Shown: positions 38,601 to 52,400, numbered from the stretch's first letter. The stretch: DNA of 64,000 bases from Syngnathus acus (GCF_901709675.1 NC_051092.1:11612491-11676490); one strand, 5' to 3'. Made by a program: numbers and translations. Notes: a model not told the origin generated them from the letters alone.

Positions 38601-39230
38601 GGAACAACTAAGTGTTTTCTTGGCTGGATGTAAAGCATTCGTTACTATAGACAAAATTATACTGTTTATGTGCAGCAGATCTTAATAGATTTACTCATTA
38701 ATTCTAAGGAGGAGCATATCGGTCTGATATATATGTATTCTCTAATATTCCCATTCAAAGGTTAGGTCAGTTCAGGTTGAACCCACCTTCCTCACCTTTG
38801 GATCTGGTTTGCATTCATCATCTCGATGCCCCCAAGGTGTGGGATGAAAAATGAGGCGGCTGTAATAAATTACTTGGTGTTGAGAAAAAAAAGAAAAGAA
38901 GAATTTTACATACAGTCAAATGTGCGTGGAATTTGTTTTGGTGTTGGTAGGCATACAACAGTGGTGGATTTCCTGCAAGCTACGGTGTTTGTTATAAATA
39001 CTATAATAAATGACGGTCACATAAATTCACGGAGGGTTAAGAATTGGAAAAGACAGATTGCAAAAGACTGGGAACTTTTTCAAATTTGGAAGCTTTCCAT
39101 GGGAATGAATAGTAAATTTACGAGCTGAAAGTTTGCTCTTCACAGGGGACCTAAATATAGCAATGGGTAATATATTTTTGCGTAATCCTGACGAGATTTT
39201 CCTTTTTTAATTTGTTGAATGGGATGTTTT

Positions 39231-39252
39231 GTGTGTGTGTGTAAGTGTGTGA

Positions 39253-39290
<38 letters not shown>

Positions 39291-39294
39291 GTGC

Positions 39295-39370
<76 letters not shown>

Positions 39371-39386
39371 ATGCGTGTGTGTGTGT
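39231..39386. repeat. (GT)n microsatellite
   Basis: Interrupted GT dinucleotides over about 155 bp; potential Z-DNA. Confidence 0.97.
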
Positions 39387-40216
39387 TTGGGGGGCTCATG
39401 CAATACTTTGAATGTGACTTTTGGGGTTGGGATGAGGAAGTCAAAATCAACATCACTGTTCTCCAATGAAATTATTGAGTGCACAATTAAATATTTAAAA
39501 TTTGATGAAACTCTACTTGGACATAAATCTGCTGAAATGTCATGTCATGTAATCATATTAGTGTTTATGGATGTCTGCTTGTAACAAAACAAACTGTGTA
39601 CATGTAGGTATGATACCTAATACTTTTCCATGAATTATTTTCTAAAATGTCCCCATCTCATTAATGTCCAAGAAACTTGATGGAAAATTACTGGAGATTG
39701 TCTCACTTTAATTGTACATACAAAAATAAAAGTTTAAATAAATGTTAATGAGACTAATGTAATATTAAAAAAAAAAAAATAGAAGGGATTACATAAAGCA
39801 ATTGTATTGTAGACTCTCAACATATCACTACAAGATGTTTGGAAATGCTCTTATCTTTCATCAGTGTCCACGTACGAAGGGACAGATAAGCCCAGAGGCT
39901 GACGTTTAAGAAATACTTGTATAAATGTAAAGCAGGCTGATGCTGAATGACCGTCGCCCTTGGTGGGGGTTGGGTGGGTGGGGGACATTTTGAAACAGAA
40001 TCAGGCAAAGCAAATTAATGGGGTGTATGTCTTTACCCCCTTCCCCCTTCTTTTTCTACACCCCCCCCTCCCCTTGGCTGCATGGCCTATCATCTATCTC
40101 TGGACGATGGTGGGGTTGTCATGTCGACCGGTCCCCAAGTTACTATGACAACAGCTTACCAGGAAGCACTTGCTGGGGAGGTTATTCCCTCCTTGGGGAT
40201 GGAGGAAGGACATTGG

Positions 40217-40218
<2 letters not shown>

Positions 40219-40295
<77 letters not shown>
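40219..40295. repeat. (CA)n microsatellite
   Basis: About 38 uninterrupted CA units. Confidence 0.98.
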
Positions 40296-40297
<2 letters not shown>

Positions 40298-42949
40298 ATA
40301 TAAACACATATATTGTGTGTATAATATGCAAAGCAGTTCAAGTGTAACTTGGACGATATTGTTAACATAATAACATAATTGCCCCAATGTCATTTCGAAT
40401 TTACTATAAAAATATATTTTTAAAAAACATGCTTATGCTGATATATTATAGTATATATTATATATTATTTCTGCACAGATTGTCTATCATCCAGGTAATG
40501 GGAATTTAAAAAGGTTTTATGGTGTCAACTGTATTTTTTGTAGTGGTTTTTCTTTTTTTTTCCAAAACATTCAGCTATGATTTAGGCCACTATATTATTA
40601 GGTTAATATGTCCTATATTAAGTGAAAAGGCATTACAAGAATTTCCAAGCTGTGGACCTCTGTCTTTGAAAATATAGAAATATATGCATGTGCATGCGTG
40701 TGTGCGTACGTGCGAGTGTGAGGCAAGACAAAGATATGCTTGAATGGAGTGAGAGGTCAACTGTGAAGACACTTTTTGTATTTAGACTTCCTACTCCTGC
40801 ACGGAAGACCACAACCTTCCTGGTACACATTGGGGGTCGTGCCCGTGAGCTAAAAAGGGGGCAGGGGTGACAATAAAGCGCATCAGATGGGCCCAACGCT
40901 TTGTCATATAAATGTCACTGAGTCAAGTTTGGAATTATGCCTGAGGTGTGTGTGTGTGAGGGGGGGGGGGCAATGCTTAATTGCCCCATTAGCGCTGCCA
41001 GGGTAAATTGGTGGAAGGTCTAAAATTGAAAACAACAACAACCCTTGGCATTCATTCACCTGGGGGTACAGAAAAAGTGGGGGTACAGAAAAAGTGGTCG
41101 TCATGCAACAGTAAATGTAGACTTTCTCAATAAAACACATTTACATGGCATCACAGTGTGCTCACCTTTTTTAAAGCATAAAAAATACAAATAAATGAAC
41201 TGTGAGTGTGTGCATGTCAGATAAGAGTACAAAAAAAATGACGTCAATTTTTCAAATGGAAATGAAAATTTAATAACTTGTGATGCAATCATTTTTAAAA
41301 AAATCACTCACACAGGCATAATGTCAACCTGTGATGATTTTGACGTTTTCAAATAATTGGATTAAATGATTACATTTGTTTTGGTTTTGCGTAAAAGTGG
41401 GTTTTACAATGTTGTTTTTTATTGCATCAAATGATAGACAGGCTAAACATAACTCACCTTTCGTCGGAATACTTGATTTTTTTTTATATATTCTAATAAT
41501 GTTCAGTATGTTTATTAATATTTTGATATTAAAATGACCATTACCTGTTTTCCTTGATTGCTAAGGTCGAATTACATGCTTTATTTAATACAAGCAATAG
41601 TAGCCCTTGAAGCTTTTGAGTCAAAGTTACCAAGTATGGTTGGGTGCCACAGAAAGGATGAACACGGCACAACACATCACTGAAGGACGATAAAAGAAAT
41701 ACATGAATATAAATATAAGGATTATGGACACATACATGCACACACACTCAAACGCACTCACACTCATACACACGCACACACGCACACGAATGTGCCTTTT
41801 TATTTAAGAGAAATCAATGACAACAAGAACAACAACAAGAGGTGAAAAAACGCATAGACATAAAAACAAGTCATCTGATTTATGATTATGATACCTGCCG
41901 GCACGTGCCAGGCACACAATCACTTTGAAGCTTACTCAAATCATAAAACAATTATTGGATGAACAATAAACGTGGGTCAACTCTCACAGAGAACAGCTTT
42001 AATTGGCCAACGGATCAATTCCCTAAATACTTAATGGCTTCATAATAAATGGAACAAAAAAAAAACAGCAAACTGAGAGAGTAGAGGAAAATATTAATAT
42101 TCATGTATCCATTGTGTGAGATGACGGTAACCGTATTTGTTTACGCTTTGGTTTTTGTTTAATTTGATTTTTTTCCCCCTAAATGTACAATTGTTAAGAA
42201 TGATGTCATCTTTTTGAAAAAATACAAGGTTTGATTAATAGAAGGAAAATATATAAATAATCATGAATGAATTTTCTGCACATGCACGAAGGCCATATTG
42301 CACAGCCAGTGTTTAAAATCACAATAGTATTATCATAACAATGGAGGCGACGTGCAAGGATGGCCAGAGAAGACAAAAAAGGTCATTTGTGACGACAGAC
42401 ATATGGATAGACTTATGCACAAAAAACATTTGAATATTTTACAAAACAAAACAAAAATAGTACTGTAAATGTAAAATATGGACACTTGGAGCCCCATCAT
42501 ACTTGATGAATAAACAAACAGAAAAAATCAACACAGGGTAGATATTTAATTTCATTTTCATGCATGTAAAAACAGAATTTGTTCAAATGTAAGGCTTGTT
42601 CATATGCACAAGATAGGCAAACTGGTAACCGTTCTTATCGTTCAAGCTGCAGTTTAATGGAAGAAAATGTCACAAAATATTAATACAAAAGGAATAAAAT
42701 ATTACAGCTGGGGTTGAGAATGTCGCATCACTGTTGTCCCCCTAAGGATCCATTTCATTGAATTGAAATAAAAAAAAGGGGTCGCATGTAAGACATGGAC
42801 TATTATTTTATAAGTATTTTCAATTTATTTTAGCTGTATATTTATGACTCGTCCGAGACAAAATTGAGCGTCTTAACACTGCCTACAATGTAAAATGTCG
42901 GGACTTACCCCTAACATTTCCCCCTCCTTGTCTTACAGAGTCCCCCCCA

Positions 42950-42952
<3 letters not shown>

Positions 42953-43019
<67 letters not shown>
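42953..43019. repeat. (CT)n microsatellite
   Basis: About 33 CT units directly upstream of the zfhx2-like promoter region. Confidence 0.97.
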
Positions 43020-43021
<2 letters not shown>

Positions 43022-43078
43022 CCCTCTCTCGGATTCCTATTGATCGAAACCGTCTAATTAGCGGCGTCTGCGCAATTA

Positions 43079-43090
43079 CGCGCATGCGCA
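43079..43090 (+). promoter_or_regulatory. NRF1-type site in probable zfhx2-like promoter
   Basis: CGCGCATGCGCA matches the palindromic NRF1 consensus YGCGCAYGCGCR exactly. It is followed by GGCGCCATCTCAGCC, which resembles a YY1 site. Both are common in CpG-type promoters close to the start site. TAATTAG motifs flank it near 43055 and 43125. Confidence 0.5.
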
Positions 43091-43139
43091 GCAGGCGCCA
43101 TCTCAGCCATTTTTTGAAGGAAACTAATTAGCAGGAATG

Positions 43140-43532
43140 AAGAGCCAAGTGTTTTTCCCCCACACCATGATCAGAACTCATTCTACCTCTGGAGCTGCGC
43201 CCAGAACCCCTCCGTCCTGGCCCCCCCAGCCGACCCCACGCCCACCCAGCCTGCACCCCGACTTGTGTGTTTACTCCAGCCTGCCTTGCCTTCTTGCCCG
43301 CATGTAGCTTTAATTACACTGTTTGCTAAACAACTTGGAAGGCGACTGTGCTCGCCTGCTCTTTCCCCCTCATCCTTCCTTCCTTCCTCCCTCCCTCGTC
43401 CGCTTCCTTCGCCTGCACAGGATCGTGCAAAAACAACAACAAAAACCGGGAATGCGTGCTTGCTTTTTCGGACTAGTACTACGACGACACCCTCAAGCCC
43501 GCGGAGACTGGTGCCGGAGCCGCTACAGAAAT
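43140..43532 (+). other. probable non-coding first exon of zfhx2-like
   Basis: GC-rich stretch ending in a good donor AAAT|GTGAGT at 43532/43533, downstream of the NRF1 site. It would splice to the acceptor GTGTGCAG at 46360. The start is estimated and transcription is inferred. Confidence 0.4.
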
Positions 43533-44760
43533 GTGAGTGTTCCGTTTGTTTAGAGTGGACGGACGAGGTTGGGGGGGGGGGGGGGGGGGTACCAAATGCT
43601 CAAGGAATAAAGCTGTAGTTGTCACCTGTTATGCGTGTGATCGTGGTGTCAACAAAAGCCACAAGAGTAGTGGGGTGAGTCGCTTGACAACACACAAACG
43701 CGGGGAGAGAACTCTTCAAGTAGCAAGTAATGCTGCCACGCGCAAAACTCGTTATTTTGTGCTTATGCATGTGTTTTTCTTACCGGCAGCGCTCCACTGA
43801 GGCCAGCGACATATATAGGCTGTCCAAAATCAAATCCAGTTGTAATGTTTACTGTGGAAGTAAAGGATAGAATACATATACACCCCATGTCGGGGCAAAA
43901 TGCTGTGCTGCTTGCTTTCTTTCATGACTCACACACACTCGACCCCCCTCCCCACACACACACTCGCACACATGCACACACTGGACTTTTACGTGCATTA
44001 TGGCTGTCATATAAACGCACAATTATGTTTTGAAAATCCAAATCATATTCTTTCATCACATGAATTTAGTGGAATGGTAAATTTGAGGATTGAGTTAGTT
44101 TGCACGCTCATCAACGTTGCAGCTTTAAGTCTGTTTTGTATACACACAATTGTGTTTTCAAAATCCAAAACATTGCCTGGCATAACAAACTGAATGTAAT
44201 GAAGAATTTTAGGTCTTTCAATTAGATTCTAATTGGTTTGTACACACAACATAATTTGCACACAATATCTAGCATCGTGTCTCAGTCATACACACACATT
44301 GCACAATCATTTTAAATATCTATAAATTTCAGTTCCTAAAAACAAGACGCTGATCAGTTTGTGTACAGTAAAAGTTGAGCATAATCCCACTCCAGAATTG
44401 AGTTCTTTAAATTAGAACTGTTTTGTGTGTATACAAAACAAGACGCGTACTCTTGCACACAATCATTGCTTGTGTGATACAAACACAAACACACCACTTG
44501 TGTCTGTTACATATACACACACAAGGACATTTTTAACACTCCTTCAATCGCAAAGACATATTTTAATGTTTATTTTTAAGAGTCAAGACATTAAATCCCA
44601 AGTGTTCATATTTATTTAATTTTTTTCCCCCCCAAATTTTTTTTAAATGGTGTGTACTGTTAAAAACCCAAAACAGCCTGGCATCAGAGAAACTGAATGA
44701 AATGTTGAATTTCAGGTTTCAATCAGAATTTGATTAGGTTTTACACATTACAGATGAGCG

Positions 44761-44792
<32 letters not shown>

Positions 44793-46360
44793 TGTTATGG
44801 CGGTCTATGATACATATACACAATGCTTAAAAAACAAAGCAATGCTATCATCGCAGGAAATTAATGCAATGGTGAATTTCAGGTCCTTAGATTGGTTTGT
44901 ACACACAATCAACATGCAAAAATTTGGGGAGAATCAGTTGTTTCAAAATTCACCAATAAAATCATACAATAGAGATGCATTTTAGATGTTCGTAAATGTT
45001 AGTTTGACATCTGAAGCAGGATATACACGCACTAGCCTTCTACATGCACGCGCACGTGTACACGTTAAATGTTGGTTTCCCGTATTTGTGATCAATAGCC
45101 GGCCAGGAATGCTCGTATAAATAGTTGCATCTCTGATGGTTCGAGGCTATCGACCGAGGTGTAAATGAAAATCTTTATCAGATTAGAGACTATTCTCAGC
45201 TGTTGTGGGTTGCCGGCGGGCCTCAAAGGCCCCATGGCAATGTCCCACAGAAAAGTTGAAGACCACTGCAGTAGGCAGGGGTCTACGGCCTGTGACACAA
45301 ACGCAGTGCATTAAAGCGCTATCAGAGCGTGGATGTGGGCTATATATCTTGAAGCTGCAGAGAGACAGGGAGGAGGGGGGGCTGAGGGACACCCACTCTG
45401 GGTGTTGCAGGAGGGGGGTTGGTTGGTCGGGGCCAGAAGGTGGAAGGTGAATTAGGGTTGCTCCTTGATTTCTAATAAAGGTCACCAATTAAACTGTGAG
45501 AGACAGATGCATTTATCTCCTCTGGCATCCAAAGGAGGACTCACTTCTTTTTTTCTTTATCATTGTTTTGCAGAATGCTGCCTTTTTTTTTTTTCTTTCA
45601 AAGTCAATGCGTGCCTTTGAACATGTGTATAACCTAAAGAAGAGTCTCTTGTCAAATGATTTTTGAATTTTTTTTATTTGATGTATTTTGGATTTTATTT
45701 TTTAATTCTTTTTTTCTTTTTTTTTAAAAATTATATTATTTCACTGCATGTCATTCCTCTAGATTAGTGTTGTGGACACCAAGTCGTATGCCATTCATAA
45801 AAGTCGTTAGTAAATGGACATTTGTCTTGTGCAGGATGATTTTTTTTTTTAACAAATCCGAACACAAATGTGCTTAGTAGAGTCTACAGCGCCCCCCTCC
45901 CTCCCCCTTTTGTTTTGTTTGGCTAATTAGAGCTCCCTCATCCCACGTTCAAATGTGTGTGGCCAAAGATGGAGGATGATACAATGCTTTTAAAGCTGCG
46001 CTTTTATCCACTTTTTATCTCAGTGTGGCAATTTAGCCAAAGCCCTTTAGCACCAAATCGTTCAGTTCTTTATTTAATCCGATACCCGGAGGAATATTAT
46101 AGACCTCCTGCATAGCCCTTACCCGCATTCCTCCACCTAGTTTGGCGCTTACGCTATTGATTTTCCCATTAAGGGCTAACGCTAACCCCTGAGTAACCGG
46201 CCTGTGTGTTGCATACCCTGAAAGCTCTATTGAACAGATGCAATCCAAGGCCTTTAATCAATGGCCTCCACTGTTATGCAATATGATTTACATGACTCAT
46301 TTATTTCATTTCCTCCACTCTCTTCTTGTGTCTCCATCTTGCTTTCTCTCTCGTGTGCAG
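43533..46360. other. putative first intron of zfhx2-like
   Basis: Holds a 19-base G run (43571-43589), a CA microsatellite (about 44760-44787), T-rich tracts (45560-45760) and a complex, non-repetitive segment at about 45900-46300 that could be a conserved regulatory element. No exon recognised. Confidence 0.35.
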
Positions 46361-46371
46361 GTGGGGTGGTG

Positions 46372-46410
46372 ATGCACGGCAGCTGTAGCCTCCGCCATGG
46401 ACATTGGTGA
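46372..46410 (+). CDS. upstream ORF overlapping the zfhx2-like start codon
   Basis: ATG at 46372 opens a 12-codon frame ([12 protein letters not shown]) that stops at TGA 46408-46410. It is out of frame with and overlaps the main ATG at 46397. The main ATG has a strong context (CCGCCATGG), so leaky scanning past the uORF is plausible. Likely regulatory, not a functional peptide. Confidence 0.45.
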   Translation: MHGSCSLRHGHW

Positions 46411-49400
46411 GGGAGGAGGAGGGGATGGAGGGGGAGGAGAGGACAGAGACGCGGACCTCGGTCCCCAGGCTTTATCCGGCACTTTCCTGACCTCGGCGTT
46501 CATTGCCGAGCAGGGGATGGCCTCTCGTACCTCAGCCGGGGTCCCTGCCAAAGAGCCCTCGACCCTGCGCGAGAAGCAGGGCGAGGCGAGCGCCGAGGGG
46601 TCCCGGTCTGGAGGAGAGACCCAGGTAGGGGGGCAGAAGGACAGACGCCATCACACACGTCAAGAGGATGGAGCGTGTCAAAAGCAGCAGATGAAAACCA
46701 TCTTCCGGGAAGAATATCTGTCAGGGCAAAACGGGGAGGGTTACTCTGGCATGGGAGTGAAGTCGGCAACAGGGGGTCTCCCAAAAACCCTCGGCAGCAG
46801 CAGCAGAAGAGGAGATGAGGAGGAAGAAGAGGAGGAGGAGGAGGAGGAGGAGGAGGAGGCCATCTCAAACCAAAGCCAAACTAAATCCAAATGTTCTTTA
46901 TTACCTCAACAGAGCCAGCAAAGCGCTTCTTCCAGCACGGTAAAGGCCAGTGGCACGCTCGACAGCAAAACAGCCGCATCTCCAAAGTCCTCCCAGACTT
47001 CCCCCACCTCTCCAAAAGCCTCCCCTTTTCTCTCCACTTCTCCAAAGCACCTCACTAGTTCATCCTGCTCTTCTGCCCTGCTGAGTGACACAGAGGCAAA
47101 AGACATACCAGGAGATCAGGGCTGGATTTCTGGGTTTCCTCAGAGCTTTAAATCCCAGCAGTCGACTCTGGCTTTCCCACTGGCAGGTGTGGAGGGGGCC
47201 AGTGCGCCTGCTGAGAACGACGGGCCGGCAGGGGTTCCTCACTCTTCCATTTCCAATGGAGATGGTGCCAAAGCTCCAGAACCAAATGACAGCCAGCTTG
47301 AGACGGACATGGACGACGAGCTAGACACAGAAAGAGAACCGAAAGATGCTGTCCCCCAAAACCTCACCCAAGAGCTCTCTCCAAATTCCCTGACGAATCA
47401 CATGACTTTGATGCACTCACGCAATTCCTGCAAGACGCTGAAATGCCCCAAGTGTAACTGGCACTACAAGTCTCAGCACACACTGCAACTCCACATGAGA
47501 GAGAAACATCCAGAGACGGGAAGCCAGTGTGTGTGCGCCACCTCTGGTGGGAAGTGCGTTTGCGGCAGCTCGACGCGGGGTGTGTGTGGTTACTGCACTT
47601 CAGGGAAAGCCCATCCCCGCTTGGCCCGGGGAGAAACCTATGCCTGCGGCTACAAGCCCTACCGCTGCGAGGTGTGTGACTACGCTACCTCGTCCAAAGG
47701 CAACCTCAGCATACACATGCAGTCAGATAAACACCTTAATAACGTGCAAAACGGGGGACACGCCAATAGCCAGACACATACTTTGCATATCGGTAACACC
47801 AACGGCGGCTCCTCAAACGGGGCCGCAATAGACGAGCAGACGTATAAGCAGCCGCTTCCGATTCCAACCTCCGCCGGCCAGCCCGCCAAGCTCACGGCAC
47901 CTGCGCACTCTCCTTCGCACGGCAAGCGTTGGCGGTGTGACGTCTGCGACTACGAGACGAGCATCGCCCGCAACCTGCGCATACACACCACCAGTGAGAA
48001 ACACACGCATAACATGCTGAGGCTGCAGAGGGGTTACTACCTGTCCCACTGCAGGAGCCTTGCTCCCCATTTGAAACATCTACAGAACACAGGTAAGAAA
48101 TATCTTCAACCCTCGAGCTGTTGGTTCAGTAACCGAGTGAAAGACTCAGAATCTTTCCTCTATGTCAGGTGGGGAACTATCCTTGAACATGAGACTGACG
48201 CCGCAACAAGTCACCGAACAGCCTGTCACTCTTGGCTCAACGCTGACTCCTTCCCCGTCGCCTTCACCCTCTCCCCCGCCAGTCATGTCTTTGTCTCCCA
48301 CCGGACCTCTCTCCCAGGGTGTCTTCCAATGCCTCATCTGCTCCTGCTTTTCCTCTGACAGCTTAGAGTCTGTGGAGCAGCACCTGAGCGCCCCTCGCTC
48401 CCTGCCCCAGTCCGAATGGTGCTCCCTTGTCGCTGGTGGCTGCCACTGCAGACTGTGCGGCTACACCACCCCGCTGAGGGCTAACTTCTCCTTGCACTGC
48501 CAGACTGACAGGCACAGAACCCGTTACCAGCTTGCGGCTCACGTTCAAGAAGGGGGCGACCGGGACCAGGAAGGTGCCGCCTTAATAGCTAAGGGCAACC
48601 CTATTCAGCTGAGGTGCAACCTGTGTGAGTATGCAACGAGCAGTTTGGAGAAGCTGCAAGGACATTCCCGGAGTTCCCACCACGAGTCCAGCGTCCGGGT
48701 TTACAAAGTAAGCGATGATTCTTCGTAAAGCTACGGCGTTTGAAACTAACGCTGTGGTTTTCCGCTCCTAGTTCCTGCAGCAGTATGACGGTGAGGTCGA
48801 CGGCGGTTCATTCCTGTTCCATTGTCTCCTATGCAACAACTCCTCTTCCTCCAAGCTTCAAGTTTTAAAACATAGTCAAACCCCGACCCATCAGCAAAGG
48901 GAGGGGCTGCTACAGTTGCAGCCAATGGGCGGAGAAGAGCTGGCAGCAATTTTTACCATCAGAAAAAGCACCGACGGGGTCACAGGTGAGAAGTGTATTT
49001 GACATGCAGCTGCATCTGCTCGCTGATACGAGAAACGAGGCCTGGGGATTAAGATGAAAATGAGTAATAGCTGTTGCTGAGCTATTGATCGAGTAAATTG
49101 ATCAGTCAATACACATCCTTGTTGTATCCCCGTTCGCTCCTGTTGACAGCTAACTAGCACCTGCTAATCAATAAACCCATACAAAGCCCCCGGACAAAGA
49201 TTTGGGAGGCCGAGGTTAGTAATGAGTGTGAAATCTGCTGGATAGAGCGCTGGTATTACGTGGCAGGCCCCTGAAGTCCGTACATTAATCAAACACTCTT
49301 GTAATACCTTCTATTCTGTAATTTGTTCGTATTAAGATTTATCAAGGCATGCTGATACCTATGTTCCAAATCCAAACTAGCTCTTCCAGACCTTTGAAGA

Positions 49401-52400
49401 GAATCTGATGGGGAATCAATAGGTGATCACTAGGGATTCGAGGCAGCCAATAAGAATAAATTGTGCTCCTGACAAGTCACATTATTATATGATTAGCCTG
49501 ATCACGAATCTCTTAGTATGCATATGTAGGGGTTGGCGATACGGCTCACAATTATATCCTCACACAAGTATTTCATATTGCTCAATATCAATATACCGTA
49601 ATTTTCGGACGATAAGTCGCTCCGGAGTACAAGTCGCATCAGCCATAAAATGCCCAAAAAAGTGAAAAAAAACATAAGTCGCTCCGGAGTATAAGTCGCA
49701 TTTTGGGGGGCAATTTATTCGACAAAATCCAACACCAAGAACAGTCATGAACGAGCAACAACAGGCTAAACGATAGGTATGCTAACGTGACATAAACACA
49801 AACGAAGAGCTGAGAACGGCCCTGACGTAAAATTCAGAGTTATTCAAAAAACTATTACATAAATAACACGTTAATAAAACCATCTGTGTCACTCCAATTC
49901 ATTAAATCCATCGATCGTCCTTTGTCAACAATGCGTGCGCGCCGCTGACGGCGCTTGCACTTCAAAATATTCCACAGGCGCATATAACGATATACAAATT
50001 ATATATCAAATAACTATTATATAAGCAATAATGTTATCAAACCATCTGTGTCACTCCAAATCATTAAATCCATCGATCGTCCTTTGTCAACAATGGGTGC
50101 GCGCAGCTGACGGCGCTTGCACTTCAAAATATTCCACAGGCCCATATAACGATATATAAATTAGATATCAAATAACTATTATATAAGCAATAGTATTATC
50201 AAACCATCTGTGCACTCTAAATCATTAAATCCATCGATCAAATTCCTCGTCCTTTGTCAACAACGCCGCGTGTGCGCCCTGACGTCAGCCTCGTCGTTAT
50301 TCCACAGATCTACTATATAACTATATTGTAGCGTTAACAAAGTTCAAGGAAAGACGTGGGTTTGGTAAACGGCTCTTTATTTAACAAAACAAACTTCCAG
50401 GCGTGTGGCGGCGTGGACTTCCAGCCACGGAAGTGGAAGAGAGCTCCATAGAATAGGACCGGGCGTGCGTAAAAGCCATGACCGAGCCCTATCCACCGTC
50501 CCCGGACAGCCACTCGGCCGATCGCCGGCCCCAGACTTCCATCCACGGAGGTGAAAGAGAGCTCCATAGAATAGGACCGGGCGTGCGTAAAAGCCATGAC
50601 CGAGCCCCATCCACCGTCCCCGGACAGCCACCCGGCCGAGCGCCGGCCCCAGACTTCCATCCACGGAGGTGAAAGAGAGCTCCATAGAATAGGACCGGGC
50701 GTGCGTAAAAGCCATAATAGTTTTTCAAACCTTCTGTGTCACTCCAAATCCTTAAATCCTTCAAACTCTTCGTCCGCCGTGTCACTTGGAAACAAAGCCG
50801 CTAATGATGCCGGTAGTACGTGGGGTCCTTCGTCATCTTCGTCATCCCGTGATCAATCTTTGTCCTTTATGTAAACAACCGCCGCGCCACGCCGCGTCGC
50901 GCTGCTGACGTCACTTGAAATTCAAATTACAGTAATCCCTTGCTACATCGCGGTTCGTTTATCGCGGTTTCACTTTTTTTTTTGTGGAAAATGTTTGAAA
51001 AAAAACACATATAAGTCGCTCCTTATTATAAGTCGCCCCCGCACCCAAACTATGAAAAAAAACGCGACTTATAGTCCGAAAATTACGGTATCTATATTTT
51101 TTAACTATTTGAAATAAGGACCCAGAGAAAACAAAAGGCTGAATTTGAGGCATTTTATTTTAACATATAATACTTAACCTTTAATAGGCTGTTAACACAT
51201 CAACGGAAAAAGTCGAATAGACCGGTCAATAAAAAGAATAATTAAACACCTTTTCAAACATAAAGTACTAAGTTGGGCTGGGCGATATGACTGAAAAATG
51301 TTTCACAACATAAGTGTTGCATTTCACTCAATAGCGATAATTACAGATTTTCATTTACCATTTCAAATGAGGGGAAAAAATTCAATTAGATAAATCACAA
51401 GTAGGTGTATTTGCAACTACGGGTTTAGGTCAGGGATGGTGTTTGTCAACAGTGGGCATGTGTACGGCTAATGTATAATAGATAAATTTGACTTGATTAA
51501 TTAGAGGGGAACATTTTTTATTATTTGGCAGTAAAGTAATTTTTTAAGCAATGTACACCATTGTCTACAATGTACAGTGTTGTTTGCATTCATACTCCTC
51601 CAATTCTTCACTGGTTCGGCAGACAAGGTTTTAAAAAATAGTTCTTGTGCACTCAAAAGACGGAAGACAGAAAACCAGGGTCAGGGTTTGCTTCTTGATG
51701 TATTTATTTTTTAATTGTATTATGTTGAATGCAATTTGTATTGGTATTGATCGGGTACCTATCGCAATATTTATTGATATTGAATTATTTCCCAGCCCTA
51801 GCATGATTACTATATTTCAGGAGAACTTAATGAGGATGTGGAAAATTCTGGCGAGGTCACCACTGGTCCTCTGGACCAAACCAAAGACAACTTAGGGGTA
51901 AAGCCAAGTGATAAAGAAACAGGTACGGTCGTGTATGGAAAATCAAATATTTCATTGCATCACTGAATAATAGCCATCCTGAGGAACATTGACATGTTCT
52001 TACGTTGCGTTCATCTGAAGGTGAAAAAGCGGCAGGGGAGGCAGACAGGAGGGAGTCTTTTAAACGTCAAGCATCTGGATGTGGGGAAATAGAAAACTCC
52101 ATCACAACCAAACGACCCCGAACACACCAGCTGAGCGAGAACCAGCAGGTAAGCACTTGAGAAATTAAATGTGAACTTTTTCCTCACTTGACGTTCTTAC
52201 CATTCTGTCCCTTTTAGACCGTCCTGTGTCCTTTGTGCCAAGTTAAAATCTCATACGCCCACCTTCGACCGCATCTCACACATGTGCACAGTGTGGCACA
52301 GGACTGTGTCGATAAGCTGATCAGCACAGTAAGTGAATGCAAAGTGTGCATTTGTTGTATTTGCGATTGTCGGAGTTAGCACGAGAAAATGAACCGACAA

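Larger units (their letters stand above)
35651..43020. other. intergenic stretch between the tRNA array and zfhx2-like
   Basis: No gene recognised. It contains CTGT/CCAT simple repeats (36966-37004 and 37076-37098), a short fish repeat piece around 37239-37300 with CTTTATTGATCCCCAAGG, a GT run (39231-39386), a CA run (40219-40295) and a CT run (42953-43019). Much of the rest is AT-rich unique-looking sequence. Confidence 0.5.
49595..51089. mobile_element. non-autonomous DNA transposon with terminal inverted repeats
   Basis: The left end ACCGTAATTTTCGGAC then GATAAGTCGC is mirrored by the right end GCGACTTATAGTCCGAAAAT then TACGGT. The flanking 8 bp are ATCAATAT and ATCTATAT, a possible target duplication with one mismatch, which would suit a hAT-type element. 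There is no transposase frame. The interior is mostly tandem repeat, plus a TACATCGCGGTTCGTTTATC motif near 50943-50962 seen in other fish repeats. Confidence 0.75.
48986..51820. other. large zfhx2-like intron carrying nested repeats
   Basis: The intron between coding exons 3 and 4 holds a TIR element (49595-51089), a second MITE-like inverted repeat (51274-51801) and fragments around 49526-49594 that may be an older element split by the TIR element. No exon seen. Confidence 0.7.

Noticed and set aside
39140-39584. Long Thr-His and Cys-Val repeat frames on both strands
   Set aside because: Direct products of the GT microsatellite; the same applies to the CA, CT, GA and TGGA tracts.
43265-43618. 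117-residue frame near the zfhx2-like promoter
   Set aside because: It crosses the probable first-exon donor and the G run and has no homology that I recognise; more likely non-coding exon.
50334-50874. Overlapping 92-112-residue frames with [15 protein letters not shown] repeats
   Set aside because: They come from the 118-bp tandem repeat inside a transposon.
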